From: Clostridiaceae bacterium
GTDB taxonomy: Bacteria; Bacillota; Clostridia; Oscillospirales; Acutalibacteraceae
Length of the DNA stretch: 64,000 bases
Assembly (NCBI GenBank): GCA_021769555.1
Contig: JAETSR010000002.1
Span: 1-64,000 of the forward strand
Direction: 5' to 3'
The translations under genes were made by a program, and so were the position numbers. Below, in pieces: positions 41,534 through 51,467 of this stretch (position 1 is the first letter of the stretch; every line of letters starts with the position of its first letter). A model generated the notes under the pieces. The model was not told where the DNA came from and did no database searches. It saw only the letters and a list, made by a program, of their open reading frames with translations.

Positions 41534-42811
41534 TTACTTCTTCTCCTCCGCCTCAGCCAGCTCCTTCTTGTAGAGGTACTTCTCGACCTCCTCCACAATA
41601 TTCTTGGGTATCTCCCGCTTCACCGGGAAGGCCGCGGCGTTCACCATCTCCTTTGAGAAGGCCAGCACAAACCGCCCGGTCTTCTCAAGGGCCCCTGCCG
41701 ACAGGAAGTCCAGTGTGTCAAAGCGGTCGTGGATATACGCCGCGCCGGGGGCCCCGAAGCGGCAGAAGTTCACCGCGGGCACGCCGCTGTCCGCAAAGGG
41801 GATGGAGTCGCTGGAATATATCTTCTGGTCTACCTTCGCCGAGTAGCCGTGTATCTTCGAGGCGTATGCGACGTATTTCACCAGGTCCTCCTCGGCCATG
41901 ACAGCCACTGAGTCCCGGCCGAGGATGGGGCCGCCCACGTCCACGTTTATCATCAGCAGGTGGTCCGAGAGCTCCTCCTTATGGGCCTTCACATAGGCCC
42001 AGCTGCCCTCAAGGCCTATCTCCTCGGAGCCGTACCACATGAACTTCACCGTGCGCTTCGGGGGGTTCTCCTTAAAGTATCTGAGTATCTCCATATTTAT
42101 CACCGAGCCCGCGCCGTTGTCGTAGACGCCCTTGGAGAAGTCCACGGAGTCGTAGTGGGCGCCGAAGGAGATTATCTCATCGGGCTTTTCCGTGCCGGTT
42201 ATCGCCGCCACCACGTTGTGGGAGGTGCGCTCAACTGTCTCGTTTTTCAGCACCATCCGGGCTTTACAGGCCCCCCGGCGTACCATGTCTATGGCGTCCA
42301 GCACCCGGGTGTGCACCATGGGCACGGAGCCGAAGGCGCTCAGCGTGCGCCTGAGCTTGCGGGTGGAGAGGTCGGTGCCGTCTCTGTCGTCCCGGAGCTG
42401 GCCCTCCATGGTGACTATGCCGGCCACACCGGCCTTCATTAGCTGGCGGTAGACCGGGACTCTTAAATAGCCGTTCAGAAGGACTATCTTGCCCTCGGCC
42501 TCTGCAAGGTCTACATCGTTGCCGTCCTCAACGTAGAGGAAATCGGCCTCAAGGCCGCCCTGGTAGGTGTTCTTGGCGCATTTGTAGCCGGTCACGGGGT
42601 ACTCCTGGTGGTAGGGCTCAAGTATCTCTAATGTGGCTGTTTCTATTTCAGCGTCCTCTATTTTGAAGCTCTGGAGTTCTGCCGGGACGCCTATCTCTTC
42701 GCATTCGGCTTTCAGTATTTCAGCGGCGCGAAGCTCCTCCTCGGAGCCCGCCACTCTTGTGAAGCCTATTTTTTCCAGCAGGCTCATTGCCCGCTTGCCT
42801 GATATCTGCAT
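41534..42811 (-). CDS. M28-family metallopeptidase
   Basis: 425 aa. A PA insert domain in the first half (about 80-190) and the M28 zinc-peptidase domain with GAHYDSVD, YDNGAGSVINMEIL and GSEEIGLEGS, which give the His, Asp and Glu ligands. No signal peptide, so a cytosolic aminopeptidase is likely. AGAAAGAAGG precedes the ATG. Confidence 0.9.
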   Translation of the reverse strand: MQISGKRAMSLLEKIGFTRVAGSEEELRAAEILKAECEEIGVPAELQSFKIEDAEIETATLEILEPYHQEYPVTGYKCAKNTYQGGLEADFLYVEDGNDVDLAEAEGKIVLLNGYLRVPVYRQLMKAGVAGIVTMEGQLRDDRDGTDLSTRKLRRTLSAFGSVPMVHTRVLDAIDMVRRGACKARMVLKNETVERTSHNVVAAITGTEKPDEIISFGAHYDSVDFSKGVYDNGAGSVINMEILRYFKENPPKRTVKFMWYGSEEIGLEGSWAYVKAHKEELSDHLLMINVDVGGPILGRDSVAVMAEEDLVKYVAYASKIHGYSAKVDQKIYSSDSIPFADSGVPAVNFCRFGAPGAAYIHDRFDTLDFLSAGALEKTGRFVLAFSKEMVNAAAFPVKREIPKNIVEEVEKYLYKKELAEAEEKK

Positions 42812-42830
42812 TTTTTACAACCTTCTTTCT

Positions 42831-42883
42831 TGTGGGACTCTGTCCCACACCCTGCCACCTTTGAAAAGGTGGACGAAACTTTT
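42831..42883 (-). repeat. 3'-UTR structured repeat, copy 1 (after cysS)
   Basis: Read on the minus strand: AAAAGTTTCGTC, then hairpin CCACC-TTTTCAAA-GGTGG, then hairpin TGTGGGAC-AGA-GTCCCACA. It begins a few bases after the cysS stop. Two further copies lie after other genes at 53054-53122 and 63160-63212. Confidence 0.8.
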
Positions 42884-42887
42884 GCTT

Positions 42888-44294
42888 TTATACCTCTATA
42901 TGCCACTTCACGCCGTCAGGGGTGTCCTTCAATACCACATGCTTTGCCGCCAGCTCGTCGCGTATGGCGTCTGCCAACCCCCAGTCCTTGTTCTTCCTCG
43001 CCTCGGCGCGCCTCGCTATAAGCTCTTCTATCTCCCGGGCAAGCTCACCATCCACCGTCTCAGCAGTTTCCGCGCCCTTGCCAGCCAGCAGGTCCAGCCC
43101 CAGCACCCGGTCAAAGTCCCCCGCAAGCCACCTCTTAGTCCCATCGCTCAGCTCCGACTTGAGCATATCATAAAGCACCGTCAGCGCCTGGGAAGTGTTC
43201 AAATCATTGGCAAGCGCCTCTTTGAATCTCTCCCGGTAGGGCTCCGCCGCACTCATGTCAGCCTCGCCCTCAGAGAGCGCCGTCACCCGGGCCGTCAGCT
43301 TCTGATATGCCTGGGCCGCGTTGTCAAGGCTCTCAAACGAGAAGGTCAGCGGCTTTCTATAGTGTGACTGCAAATTGAAGAGCCGGTATACCAGCGGGTC
43401 ATAGCCCTTTTCCTCAAGGAGCGACACCGTGAGCTTCGCCCCCTTGGACTTGCTTATCTTCCCCTCGGCGTCGTTCAGGTGCAGCACATGGAACCAGTGG
43501 GTGCACCAGGGGTGCCCAAGGTAGGCCTCGCTCTGGGCTATCTCGTTGGTGTGGTGTGGGAAGGCGTTGTCTATCCCGCCGCAGTGCAAATCAAGGTGCT
43601 CCCCAAGCTCCCGGACGCTTATTGCCGAGCACTCAATATGCCACCCCGGGTACCCTAACCCCCAGGGGCTGTCCCACTTGAGCTCCTGGTCCTCAAACTT
43701 GGACTTTGTGAACCACAGCACAAAATCCGTCTTATTCCGCTTGTTCTCGTCGGCTTCAACGCTGTCCCGCACGCCCACGGCCAGGTCCTCGGCGCTCTGG
43801 TTGCCGAAGACGTAGTAATGCGTGAGTTTGGACGTGTCAAAATACACGTTGCCCCCGGCGATGTAGGCATAGCCCTTATCGAGCAGGCTTTGCACCATCT
43901 CGATAAAATCATCTATCCGGGTAGTTGCGGGCACAACCGTTTTGGGCTTTCTGATGTTGAGCTTCTGGCAGTCCTCAAAGAACGCCTTGGTGTACATGTC
44001 CGCAAGCTCCAAGACGGACTTATGCTCCCGCTTTGCGCCCTTTAGCATTTTGTCCTCGCCGGTGTCCGCGTCCGAGGTCAGGTGCCCCACGTCGGTGATG
44101 TTCATCACCCGGTCTACTTTATAGCCCTCATACTCTAAGGCTTTTTCCAGCACGTCCTCCATGATATAGGAGCGCAGGTTGCCTATATGGGCCCGGCCAT
44201 AGACCGTTGGGCCGCAGGTGTACATCTTCACCACGCCCGGCTCATATGTGGCAAAATCTTCCTTCTTCATGGTAAGGGTATTCGTCAGCTTCAT
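42888..44294 (-). CDS. cysS: Cysteinyl-tRNA synthetase
   Basis: 468 aa. HIGH-type motif GRAHIGN in CGPTVYGRAHIGN, zinc ligand Cys29, WHIECS and KISKSKG (KMSKS-type) are all present; length is normal. Charges tRNA-Cys. The upstream cysE ends 4 bp away, so cysteine synthesis and its tRNA charging are co-expressed. No T-box leader is visible in front of this cluster. Confidence 0.97.
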   Translation of the reverse strand: MKLTNTLTMKKEDFATYEPGVVKMYTCGPTVYGRAHIGNLRSYIMEDVLEKALEYEGYKVDRVMNITDVGHLTSDADTGEDKMLKGAKREHKSVLELADMYTKAFFEDCQKLNIRKPKTVVPATTRIDDFIEMVQSLLDKGYAYIAGGNVYFDTSKLTHYYVFGNQSAEDLAVGVRDSVEADENKRNKTDFVLWFTKSKFEDQELKWDSPWGLGYPGWHIECSAISVRELGEHLDLHCGGIDNAFPHHTNEIAQSEAYLGHPWCTHWFHVLHLNDAEGKISKSKGAKLTVSLLEEKGYDPLVYRLFNLQSHYRKPLTFSFESLDNAAQAYQKLTARVTALSEGEADMSAAEPYRERFKEALANDLNTSQALTVLYDMLKSELSDGTKRWLAGDFDRVLGLDLLAGKGAETAETVDGELAREIEELIARRAEARKNKDWGLADAIRDELAAKHVVLKDTPDGVKWHIEV

Positions 44295-44297
44295 ATT

Positions 44298-44960
44298 TTA
44301 CTGTCCTTTCAGCTCGTTGACTTTCTTCTCAAGCCGCTCTATCTCTCCCCGCAGGCGGCACAGTTCCATGGACACAGGGTCGGCCACGTGTATCTGGTCC
44401 AGGTTCCGGCTGGGCTTCGGGTCCGGCACCCGCTCGCCGTTTATGCGCACCACCCTCGCCGGCACGCCCACGGCCGTGGCCCCCTCGGGCACGGCGTCCA
44501 GCACCACGGCCCCCGCCGCTACCCGGGCGTTGTCCCCAACGGTGAAGGGCCCCAGCACCTTGGCCCCGGCCCCCACCAGCACGTTATTTCCGAGAGTCGG
44601 GTGCCGCTTGCCCTGGTCTTTGCCCGTGCCCCCCAGGGTCACGTTCTGATAGAGGGTGCAGTTGTCCCCTATCTCCGTGGTCTCCCCTATGACGACCCCC
44701 ATGCCGTGGTCGATAAAGAGCCCGCGGCCTATTGTGGCCCCCGGGTGTATCTCAATGCCTGTCTTCCTTCTGGAATGCTGGGAGATGGCCCGGGCTATAA
44801 ACTTCATGCCGTGGCGCTGGAACCAGTTTGCCTTTCTATAGGCCCTGACGGCCTTGAAGCCCGAGTAGAGAAAGTACACCTCAAGCCTGGACCTTGCCGC
44901 CGGGTCCCGCTCCATCACCGCGTCGATATCCTCCTTGAGCCTTCTGAACAAAGCTCTCAC
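44298..44960 (-). CDS. cysE: Serine O-acetyltransferase
   Basis: 220 aa from GTG 44960 ([12 protein letters not shown]), a better fit than the longer frame that would overlap the upstream kinase. Left-handed beta-helix hexapeptide repeats with [19 protein letters not shown] and the loop [14 protein letters not shown]. First committed step of cysteine synthesis: acetyl-CoA plus serine gives O-acetylserine. Its C-terminal coiled segment ([20 protein letters not shown]) may aid trimer contacts. Confidence 0.92.
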   Translation of the reverse strand: MRALFRRLKEDIDAVMERDPAARSRLEVYFLYSGFKAVRAYRKANWFQRHGMKFIARAISQHSRRKTGIEIHPGATIGRGLFIDHGMGVVIGETTEIGDNCTLYQNVTLGGTGKDQGKRHPTLGNNVLVGAGAKVLGPFTVGDNARVAAGAVVLDAVPEGATAVGVPARVVRINGERVPDPKPSRNLDQIHVADPVSMELCRLRGEIERLEKKVNELKGQ

Positions 44961-44967
44961 CTCGCTG

Positions 44968-45498
44968 TCATTTTTGCGGATACAGCACGGCCCTGACCTG
45001 CTCCAATATTTCCTCGTAGGAGACCCGCCCAAAGTCCTCCGAGTCCACGGGTATTAGCGCGTCCCCGAAACGGAAGTCCCTGTTCTGCCGTGTGGCCTCC
45101 TCAAAAATCTCAAAAGGCACGTCCGGCCGGGTGGGGGCGGGGTCCTCGCTGTTGCGGCGGGCGTACCGCCCATAGGCTGTGCGGGGCTCGCAGTCGAAGT
45201 GTATATTCACCGTTTTGCAGCCGTGGGCCTCCGTCAGCTCTTTGAGCCAGTCCTCCTGCTTCACGCTGAAAATATAGTCTGCGATAAAGTCACAGCCCAT
45301 ATGCTCCTCCAGCTGGAACAGGAACAGGCGGTACGCCAGCTCCCCGCCCTTGGCGGCCTCCGGGCTGAGCTCCTTCACCCTGCGCAGGAGCCGGTCGTAA
45401 TTTACCACCGGCAGCCGAAGCCGCTCCCCAAGCCACTTTGCGAAGGTGGACTTGCCTGTCCCGCACATGCCAGATACCATTATCATTGTGCCCGCCAT
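44968..45498 (-). CDS. P-loop kinase, zeta-toxin-like AAA_33
   Basis: 176 aa with Walker [10 protein letters not shown] (10-18), VNYDRLLRR and a lid region rich in Arg ([11 protein letters not shown]). Resembles small AAA_33 kinases that phosphorylate sugars, nucleosides or antibiotics. No antitoxin gene is seen, so a housekeeping kinase is more likely than a toxin. Lies between prs and cysE in one minus-strand run. Confidence 0.75.
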   Translation of the reverse strand: MAGTMIMVSGMCGTGKSTFAKWLGERLRLPVVNYDRLLRRVKELSPEAAKGGELAYRLFLFQLEEHMGCDFIADYIFSVKQEDWLKELTEAHGCKTVNIHFDCEPRTAYGRYARRNSEDPAPTRPDVPFEIFEEATRQNRDFRFGDALIPVDSEDFGRVSYEEILEQVRAVLYPQK

Positions 45499-45535
45499 AT
45501 CCTATCACCATCCTATTCCCCGAAAGGCCTTACTG

Positions 45536-46717
45536 TTACTGGAACGTCAGCTGCTCGTGCTGGGTCTTCCTGTACTCCTCCCGCCGCTTCCCGAGCAGTG
45601 CGGTCATCTTTGCGTGGGGGTCTATGAGCTGGCTGGTGGAGATATCGTGATTTAGTGCCGACACATAGTAGGCGATATACTTCGACACGTCCACCTCATA
45701 GAACCATGGCCGGTTTTTCAGCTCCTCGGTGCGGTATGTAAGGTTTGTCCCGAAAACGCCGTCCAGCATACCGTCGTGGTAGGCCTTGTCGAAGGTCTCA
45801 AGGCCCTTGGCGAATATGGCAAAGGTTGCAAAGCAGAAAAACCTTTTCGCACCCCGCTTCTTCACGTTATAGGCGATGTCCAGCATGGACTCCCCGGAGG
45901 ATATGATGTCGTCGGCCACGAACACGTCCTTGTCCTTAACGTCCGAGCCCAGGTACTCGTGGGCCACTATGGGGTTGCGGCCGTCCACCACTCTCGAATA
46001 GTCCCGGCGCTTATAGAACATGCCCATTTCAACCTCCATTACGGAAGCATAGAACATGTTCCGGTCCAGGGCCCCCTCGTCCGGGCTTATGACCATGAAC
46101 TCGTCCCGGTCTATCACCATGTCCGGGAAGCTCTTGAGCATTTTCTTTAAGACCTGATAGGAAGGCCTCAGGTTATCAAAGCCCATTAAGGGCACGGCGT
46201 TCTGGACCCTGGGGTCGTGGGCGTCGAAGGTGACTACGTTCTGCACGCCCATGCTCTGCAGCTCCTGCAGGGCGAAGGCGCAGTCCAGGGACTCCCGGAA
46301 ATTCCTCCTGTGCTGCCTGCCGCCGTAGAGTACGGGCATTATGACGTTGAGCCTGTGGGCCTTGCCGCTGGCGGCCTGGATAATGCGCTTTAGGTTCTGG
46401 AAGTGGTCGTCGGGGGACATGTGGTTCTCCATGCCGAAGTAGGGGTATGTAAGGCTGTAGTTGCCCACGTCCACCACGATGTACAAATCGTACCCTCTCA
46501 CGGTCTCCTCGATAATGCCCTTGGCGTCTCCGGAGCCGAAGCGGGGACAGCTGCACCTGAGCCTGAAGGTGTCCACGTCCATGCCCGCGGCCCTCGCCCA
46601 GCGCACCAGGTGGGCGTCGATTTTCTCGCCCAGCTCCTCCGCGCCCTCCAGGGCGATTATCCCTAAGGGAGCCACGCGGTCCTCCAGGCTGAATAATGAT
46701 TGGGGTCTCTCTTCCAT
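45536..46717 (-). CDS. prs: Ribose-phosphate pyrophosphokinase family protein
   Basis: 393 aa from ATG 46717 (AAGGGAAGG site); a longer frame runs upstream without support. N-terminal Prs-type half (MPVLYGGRQHRRNFRESLDC, VVTFDAHDPRVQNAVP) and C-terminal PRPP loop DVFVADDIISSGESM. Makes phosphoribosyl pyrophosphate from ribose-5-phosphate. It is longer than the usual 310-320 aa and belongs to the divergent long Prs group of Clostridia. Confidence 0.9.
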   Translation of the reverse strand: MEERPQSLFSLEDRVAPLGIIALEGAEELGEKIDAHLVRWARAAGMDVDTFRLRCSCPRFGSGDAKGIIEETVRGYDLYIVVDVGNYSLTYPYFGMENHMSPDDHFQNLKRIIQAASGKAHRLNVIMPVLYGGRQHRRNFRESLDCAFALQELQSMGVQNVVTFDAHDPRVQNAVPLMGFDNLRPSYQVLKKMLKSFPDMVIDRDEFMVISPDEGALDRNMFYASVMEVEMGMFYKRRDYSRVVDGRNPIVAHEYLGSDVKDKDVFVADDIISSGESMLDIAYNVKKRGAKRFFCFATFAIFAKGLETFDKAYHDGMLDGVFGTNLTYRTEELKNRPWFYEVDVSKYIAYYVSALNHDISTSQLIDPHAKMTALLGKRREEYRKTQHEQLTFQ

Positions 46718-46866
46718 AAATTTGCCTTCCCTTTCTGCGGGACAGCCCCGGGGCCATACCCGCCTCAACATAGTTTCCTCAGGCATATTATAGCATAACG
46801 CGCCTGCTCCTGCCAATCCAATTTCGAGAAACATCGGGGGTTTTAAAAATTTATTTCAAAGCTGAT

Positions 46867-46906
46867 AAGACCGCCGCAAAAATGTTAAAACTTTTGCAGC
46901 GGTCTT
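46867..46906 (-). terminator. Terminator after the GH42 gene
   Basis: AAGACCGC...GCGGTCTT with an inner GCAAAA/TTTTGC stem forms a long hairpin 9 bp past the beta-galactosidase stop. Confidence 0.65.
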
Positions 46907-46914
46907 TCCAGATT

Positions 46915-48951
46915 TTAGTTTATGCTTTTGGCTATAGTTACAGAATCATACCCGCGAAGCTCAATTTTTGCCGCAGGCCCGCCTGTGCGAAGGTCAGTAT
47001 AGCCCTCGGGCAGGGATATGCTCTTGGGCTCCCCGGTGAAGTTCTGGAGGAACACAAAGCGCTCCTTATCTGTCTCCCTAAGGCACGCCTCAACCCCGAA
47101 GGGTACATCCTCCGGCAGGGCGCGCCTGCAGTTAAGGCCGGATATGAGCGTGCCGAGGAAGTCGGAGTAGAAATCCACCCCGGCCCTTGCGGCCACATAG
47201 TAGGCCTGGCCGCTGCCGTACTCGGATACGGTGAGGGCGGGGCGGCCCTTATAGAAGTCGCTGCCGTAGGTGCCGATGACCCTGGCCTCCTCGGCGTGTA
47301 TCAGCTCGCAGAGCTCGGTGACCTTATAGCTCCTGCCGTCCTCGGTGACGATGGAGTTCTCCTCCCCGTCCCAGAGGCCGTCTATCTCCTCGTTCCATAT
47401 GCCGTAGAGCTCCCGGAGGCCGCCGGCGGGCCAGCCGCCCAGATAGCACAGGTCGTTCTCGTTCACAAGGCCGGTGTGATAGGTGCCCACCAGCGTCCCG
47501 CCGCTTTTCACAAAGGCTTTCAGCTTCTCCTCAAAGCCGGCTCTCAGCATATAGAGCATGGGCGCCAGCACCAGCTTGTACTTTGAGATATCGCACTCCT
47601 CGTCCACTATGTCCACCGGCACGCCCATCTGCCAAAGTGCCCTGTACTGGTCGCGGACGGCCTCGGCGTAGTGTATGCCGCAGTTCCGGGGGCCCTGGGC
47701 GTGCTCCATGGCCCAGCGGTTCTCGGTGTCGAAGACTATTGCCACGTCCGGGCGCACCTCGCTCTCGTATAGGGCCTTGTCCAGTAGCTCCAGGCGCTCC
47801 CCCACCTCCTGCACGTCTTTAAAGGCCCTTGTCTCCCCGTGGCCCACATGGTCGATGACGGCGCCGTGGAACTTCTCGCTTGAGCCCCGGCTCTTTCTCA
47901 GCTGGAAGTACTGCACGGAGCTTGAGCCGTGGCCCACGGCTGACATGCTGGCCGCAAGCTGCATTCCCGGGCGCTTGAGCCTTGAGACCGACTGCCAGTT
48001 TGTGGCGCTGGGGCAGGACTCCATGAGTAAGAAGGGCTTCTGCTTTAAGGAGCGCATAACGTCGTGCCAGAGGGCGTGGTTCTGGGCCTCCTCAACATCG
48101 GCCTCTGCACTGCCCCTCCACACAGGATAGGAGTCCCAGGAGACCACGTCGAGAATATCCTTCCACTTAAAGTAGTTATAGCAGATAAAATCGTACATTA
48201 GGTTGGCGGTCACGGGCACAGAGGGGTCCGCGGACTTAACGGCGTCCCGCTCCATCTTAATAAAATCCCCCACCTGGTCGGTGGTAAAGCGCATCCAGTC
48301 CAGGAACAGGCCGTGTATGCTTCTTGAGCCGTTGGGGGCCGGGGCCTGGACCTCATCGAAGGAGTTATAGGTCTGTGACCAGAAGTCAGTCCAGTACTGC
48401 TTATTGAGAGCGTCTATGGTGCCGTACTTCTTTCTGAGCCAATCCCTGAAGGCCGCCTGGCATTTGTCGCAGTAGCATATGCCGCCGTACTCGTTTGAGA
48501 GGTGCCAGAGTATTACCCCCGGGTGCTTTGCAAAGCGCTCCGCAAGGGCAGTGTCCATGGCCCTGACCTTCTCCCTGTACACCGGGGAGGTATAGCAGTG
48601 GTTATGCCGCTCGCCGGAGAGGTCCCTTACCCCCTCCCTTGAGACCCGGCGTATCTCCGGGTACTTCTCGCTCATCCACCGGGGCTTTGCCCCCGAGGGC
48701 GTGGCAAGGACAGTATAGATACCGTTCTCATAGAGGCGGTTTATGACCTCCTCCAGCCAGCCGAACTCATACCGGCCCTCCTCCGGCTCAAGCTTCGCCC
48801 AGGCGAAGATAGCCACGGAGACGCAGTTGATGTGGGCCTGCTTCATCAGCTCGATGTCCTTTTTGAGGATGTCCGGGCTGTCCAGCCACTGGTCGGGGTT
48901 GTAGTCGCCGCCGTGGAGCATGTGGGGATATTTGGGTGTTACAGAAGACAT
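46915..48951 (-). CDS. GH42 beta-galactosidase
   Basis: 678 aa. TIM-barrel catalytic domain with MLHGGDYNPDQW at the start, acid/base Glu in WHLSNEYGG (about 150) and nucleophile Glu in LLMESCPS (about 310), a zinc-type cluster CYCDKC, then the trimerization and C-terminal domains of GH42. No signal peptide: intracellular hydrolysis of imported galacto-oligosaccharides. No sugar transporter is adjacent. Confidence 0.95.
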   Translation of the reverse strand: MSSVTPKYPHMLHGGDYNPDQWLDSPDILKKDIELMKQAHINCVSVAIFAWAKLEPEEGRYEFGWLEEVINRLYENGIYTVLATPSGAKPRWMSEKYPEIRRVSREGVRDLSGERHNHCYTSPVYREKVRAMDTALAERFAKHPGVILWHLSNEYGGICYCDKCQAAFRDWLRKKYGTIDALNKQYWTDFWSQTYNSFDEVQAPAPNGSRSIHGLFLDWMRFTTDQVGDFIKMERDAVKSADPSVPVTANLMYDFICYNYFKWKDILDVVSWDSYPVWRGSAEADVEEAQNHALWHDVMRSLKQKPFLLMESCPSATNWQSVSRLKRPGMQLAASMSAVGHGSSSVQYFQLRKSRGSSEKFHGAVIDHVGHGETRAFKDVQEVGERLELLDKALYESEVRPDVAIVFDTENRWAMEHAQGPRNCGIHYAEAVRDQYRALWQMGVPVDIVDEECDISKYKLVLAPMLYMLRAGFEEKLKAFVKSGGTLVGTYHTGLVNENDLCYLGGWPAGGLRELYGIWNEEIDGLWDGEENSIVTEDGRSYKVTELCELIHAEEARVIGTYGSDFYKGRPALTVSEYGSGQAYYVAARAGVDFYSDFLGTLISGLNCRRALPEDVPFGVEACLRETDKERFVFLQNFTGEPKSISLPEGYTDLRTGGPAAKIELRGYDSVTIAKSIN

Positions 48952-48992
48952 TTTAGTGCCCCTTTCTGAATTAAAATATAAAAATCACAGAA

Positions 48993-49799
48993 CTATTTCC
49001 TGTAAGTAACGGATATATTTTTCGCAGCCATTCGCCCGGCCCCATAAATCAGCCGGCCCAGGAGTTTCTTCCCCGGCGTCAGGGGCACCCCCGGCGCGTA
49101 GCTCTGCCCCTGATACCTGGGCCAGAAATTATTGTCCTCGGTGGGGTATTCGGTCTCAACGCTGGTGAGCGCCCGGAACAGGTTAAAGGGTATGAGCACC
49201 CCTGTGCCCGGGACATGGAGCTTCCCGGAGCTCAAGTCCCGGTAAAACCTTTCGGTTATCTTATATGTCTTTCCCAGGTCCTTCTCCGCGGGCCTGTAGG
49301 CGTTCCAGCTGTAGGACGCTATGGGCAGCTGGTAACACCTGTTGAACCCCCAGCCCGCAAGGGTAGAGGCCAGGGCCTTTGTGGTGCCGCCTGCCGATAC
49401 CCCGGCGGTGGTGCTGATAACGAGCGCCTTCTTTGTAAAGTACCTGGGGCGGTGGAGCATGAAGGCCATATGGTCGGTGAAGTTCTTGAGTATCCCCGGC
49501 AGGTGGCCCTGAAAGCATGGCACAGAGAATATCACGCCGTCGCTCTGCTCTATCATGTCCATGACCGGCTGTATGGTTTCGTTGTGCGGGCATGTCGTGT
49601 GCCCCTTTCTAAAGCAGCTGCTGCAGCCGGTGCAGAAGGGCAGGCTTATATCCGATAAGTGCACCTCTGTAAAGGCAATGGACTTGTCAAGGCCCGCAAG
49701 ACAGTCCCTGGCCTTCTCTGTCAGGAGCCAGGTGTTGCCCTTATGGGGCCCGCCGTTTACAATAAGTATTTTTATCCCTTTCAAAGCCGCCCTCCCCAT
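48993..49799 (-). CDS. Flavodoxin-like NAD(P)H oxidoreductase
   Basis: 268 aa, FMN_red fold: ILIVNGGPHKGNTW (FMN phosphate loop), then CTGCSSCFRKGHTTCPH, a cysteine-rich insert typical of the clostridial iron-sulphur flavoprotein-like group, and VPCFQGHLPG. Start ATG 49799, or TTG 49784 with a better GGGGAGGG site. Probable FMN-dependent reductase; partner unknown. Confidence 0.85.
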   Translation of the reverse strand: MGRAALKGIKILIVNGGPHKGNTWLLTEKARDCLAGLDKSIAFTEVHLSDISLPFCTGCSSCFRKGHTTCPHNETIQPVMDMIEQSDGVIFSVPCFQGHLPGILKNFTDHMAFMLHRPRYFTKKALVISTTAGVSAGGTTKALASTLAGWGFNRCYQLPIASYSWNAYRPAEKDLGKTYKITERFYRDLSSGKLHVPGTGVLIPFNLFRALTSVETEYPTEDNNFWPRYQGQSYAPGVPLTPGKKLLGRLIYGAGRMAAKNISVTYRK

Positions 49800-49958
49800 G
49801 ATTTGTTATTTCATTATACCCCCTTTCTCCCATAAGGTCAATAAGCCCCGGGGACAAAACCAAACTTTATTTGACAGGTATATCCTCTTGACATGATTTT
49901 TTATAAATTGTATGATTGGCTTACCAAGCTTGGACGTCAAATATGCAGGAGGTCTATT

Positions 49959-50438
49959 ATGGAATATAAAATCGTAAGCAAGCCGGCTTTTTCAGTAATC
50001 GGCAGAATCGGCTCCACCCGGGAGGGCGAGGGCTTCATCGGGCGGCTCTGGCAGGAGGCCAACGAGAAATTCCCTGAGGTCTCCCGCCTTGCAGAGAAAA
50101 ATGAGGACGGCAGCTTCGCCGGGTTCTGGGGGCTAATGTCCGACGAGGGCATGAACTTCCTCCCCTGGGAGGACGGCTTTACCCGGGGGCTCTACCTTGC
50201 GGGGGTTGAGGTGGACGGCAGCGCAAAGGCCCCCGAGGGCTGGGTGAAGTGGGACGCGCCCGCAAGGGAGTACATTATTGCCCCGGCGGGGCCGGAGGCC
50301 TTCTCACAGGCCCTGGAGCACATCAAAGAGCAGGGCTGGAGCCTTGCGGGGGCGGTGTATGACTATACCGACCCGAAATCCGGTGAGCAGTTACAATATT
50401 TTCCCATTGACAAAACACATAGAAATGAGGTATTATAA
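49959..50438 (+). CDS. GyrI-like small-molecule-binding protein
   Basis: 159 aa from ATG 49959 behind a perfect AGGAGG. MEYKIVSKPAFSVIGRIG and the central EVDGSAKAPEGWVKWDAPA match the GyrI-like/AraC effector-binding (SOUL-like) fold, here without a DNA-binding domain. Such stand-alone proteins bind or hydrolyse small hydrophobic molecules. TAATG overlap with the next gene shows coupling. Confidence 0.85.
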   Translation: MEYKIVSKPAFSVIGRIGSTREGEGFIGRLWQEANEKFPEVSRLAEKNEDGSFAGFWGLMSDEGMNFLPWEDGFTRGLYLAGVEVDGSAKAPEGWVKWDAPAREYIIAPAGPEAFSQALEHIKEQGWSLAGAVYDYTDPKSGEQLQYFPIDKTHRNEVL

Positions 50439-51340
50439 TGACGGAAGGAATGCGCGGGCATTTTCTCGAGTACGGCCCCTTCACCTATCCGGGGCTCTAT
50501 GAGGACTATTTTAAGTCCCTCCCGGACGACCCCTCTGAGCTGGGACATCTCATATCCCACCAGATAATACATAGGGTCACCCTTAAAGAGGGGAATAAAA
50601 ACGCGAACTTCGATTTGCGCTACGGGGACATGGGCCGCTGGCCCTGGCACCGCTCCCAGTGTGAGGACGACATCTATCTCACCGCCCCGGCTATAGCCGC
50701 CGGGCTCTTCAGGCTGGACGGGCGCGGGTTCGTTCCGGACAGGGCTGTGGAACACAAGCTGGTGCTCACCTGCCGGTTCGTGTCGGTGCTGATAACGTCT
50801 GTGTATAAGGCAAAGGGGATGCCCTGCCGGAGCCGGGCGGGCTTCGCGCCGTACATTAACCCCTCGGCCAGCATGGACCACTGGATAAACCAGCTCTGGC
50901 TCCCGAAGGAGGGCCGCTGGCTCACCTTTGACGCCGACGGCTTCTATGAGGGTTTTCCCATGCCGGTGACCCAGTACGACATGAAAGACGGTGAGTTCGA
51001 CTGGCCCGCTAAGGCCTGGCTTGACATCAGGAGCGGCAGGACGGACGGTTCGCGCTTTCTCTATGCCGACGGCCTTGGCACCAACGGGCTCCGCTCTGTT
51101 GGGCGCTACCTTGCGTATGACTTCCACGCATTAATGAACCACGAGATATCCTATGTCTTCCAGCCCAGGTTCATGGAGCCCCTGCTCCTTAGGGGCGGGG
51201 CATTGCCAAGCGAAGACATGTCCCTTCTGGACAGGCTGGCGGAGCTTATGCTCGAGCCTGACCTGAACTTTGAAAAACTCCTTGAAATGTGGAACACGGA
51301 GAGAAAGCTCCGGGACCTGACGAGCCCCTTAGTGGGCTGA
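50438..51340 (+). CDS. Transglutaminase-like superfamily protein
   Basis: 300 aa with a Cys-His-Asp arrangement: LTCRFVSVLITSVYKAKGMP, then SMDHWINQLWLP and WLTFDADGF. In this family the catalytic Cys usually precedes a helix such as this one, and the His/Asp follow. No signal peptide. Substrate unknown; coupled to the GyrI-like gene. Confidence 0.8.
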   Translation: MTEGMRGHFLEYGPFTYPGLYEDYFKSLPDDPSELGHLISHQIIHRVTLKEGNKNANFDLRYGDMGRWPWHRSQCEDDIYLTAPAIAAGLFRLDGRGFVPDRAVEHKLVLTCRFVSVLITSVYKAKGMPCRSRAGFAPYINPSASMDHWINQLWLPKEGRWLTFDADGFYEGFPMPVTQYDMKDGEFDWPAKAWLDIRSGRTDGSRFLYADGLGTNGLRSVGRYLAYDFHALMNHEISYVFQPRFMEPLLLRGGALPSEDMSLLDRLAELMLEPDLNFEKLLEMWNTERKLRDLTSPLVG

Positions 51341-51366
51341 AAAAATTTCGTAACAGTTTTTTCAGC
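51336..51366 (+). terminator. Terminator after the transglutaminase-like gene
   Basis: GCTGAAAAAA and TTTTTTCAGC form a 10-bp stem starting at the stop codon. Confidence 0.75.
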
Positions 51367-51467
51367 TTCTTCTCCCCCAGTCTTCACACAGATTTCACAA
51401 TCATGGGGCATAATATAGCCACAGTAAGAAACAACCCATAGCGAAACGCGAAAGGAGCGGCTATTTT

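Noticed and set aside
44187-44996. 269-codon open frame opposite cysE
   Set aside because: Antisense to a well-supported serine acetyltransferase; no protein-like features.
44968-45498. Zeta-type toxin
   Set aside because: No epsilon-like antitoxin gene nearby; the gene sits between prs and cysE in a housekeeping cluster.
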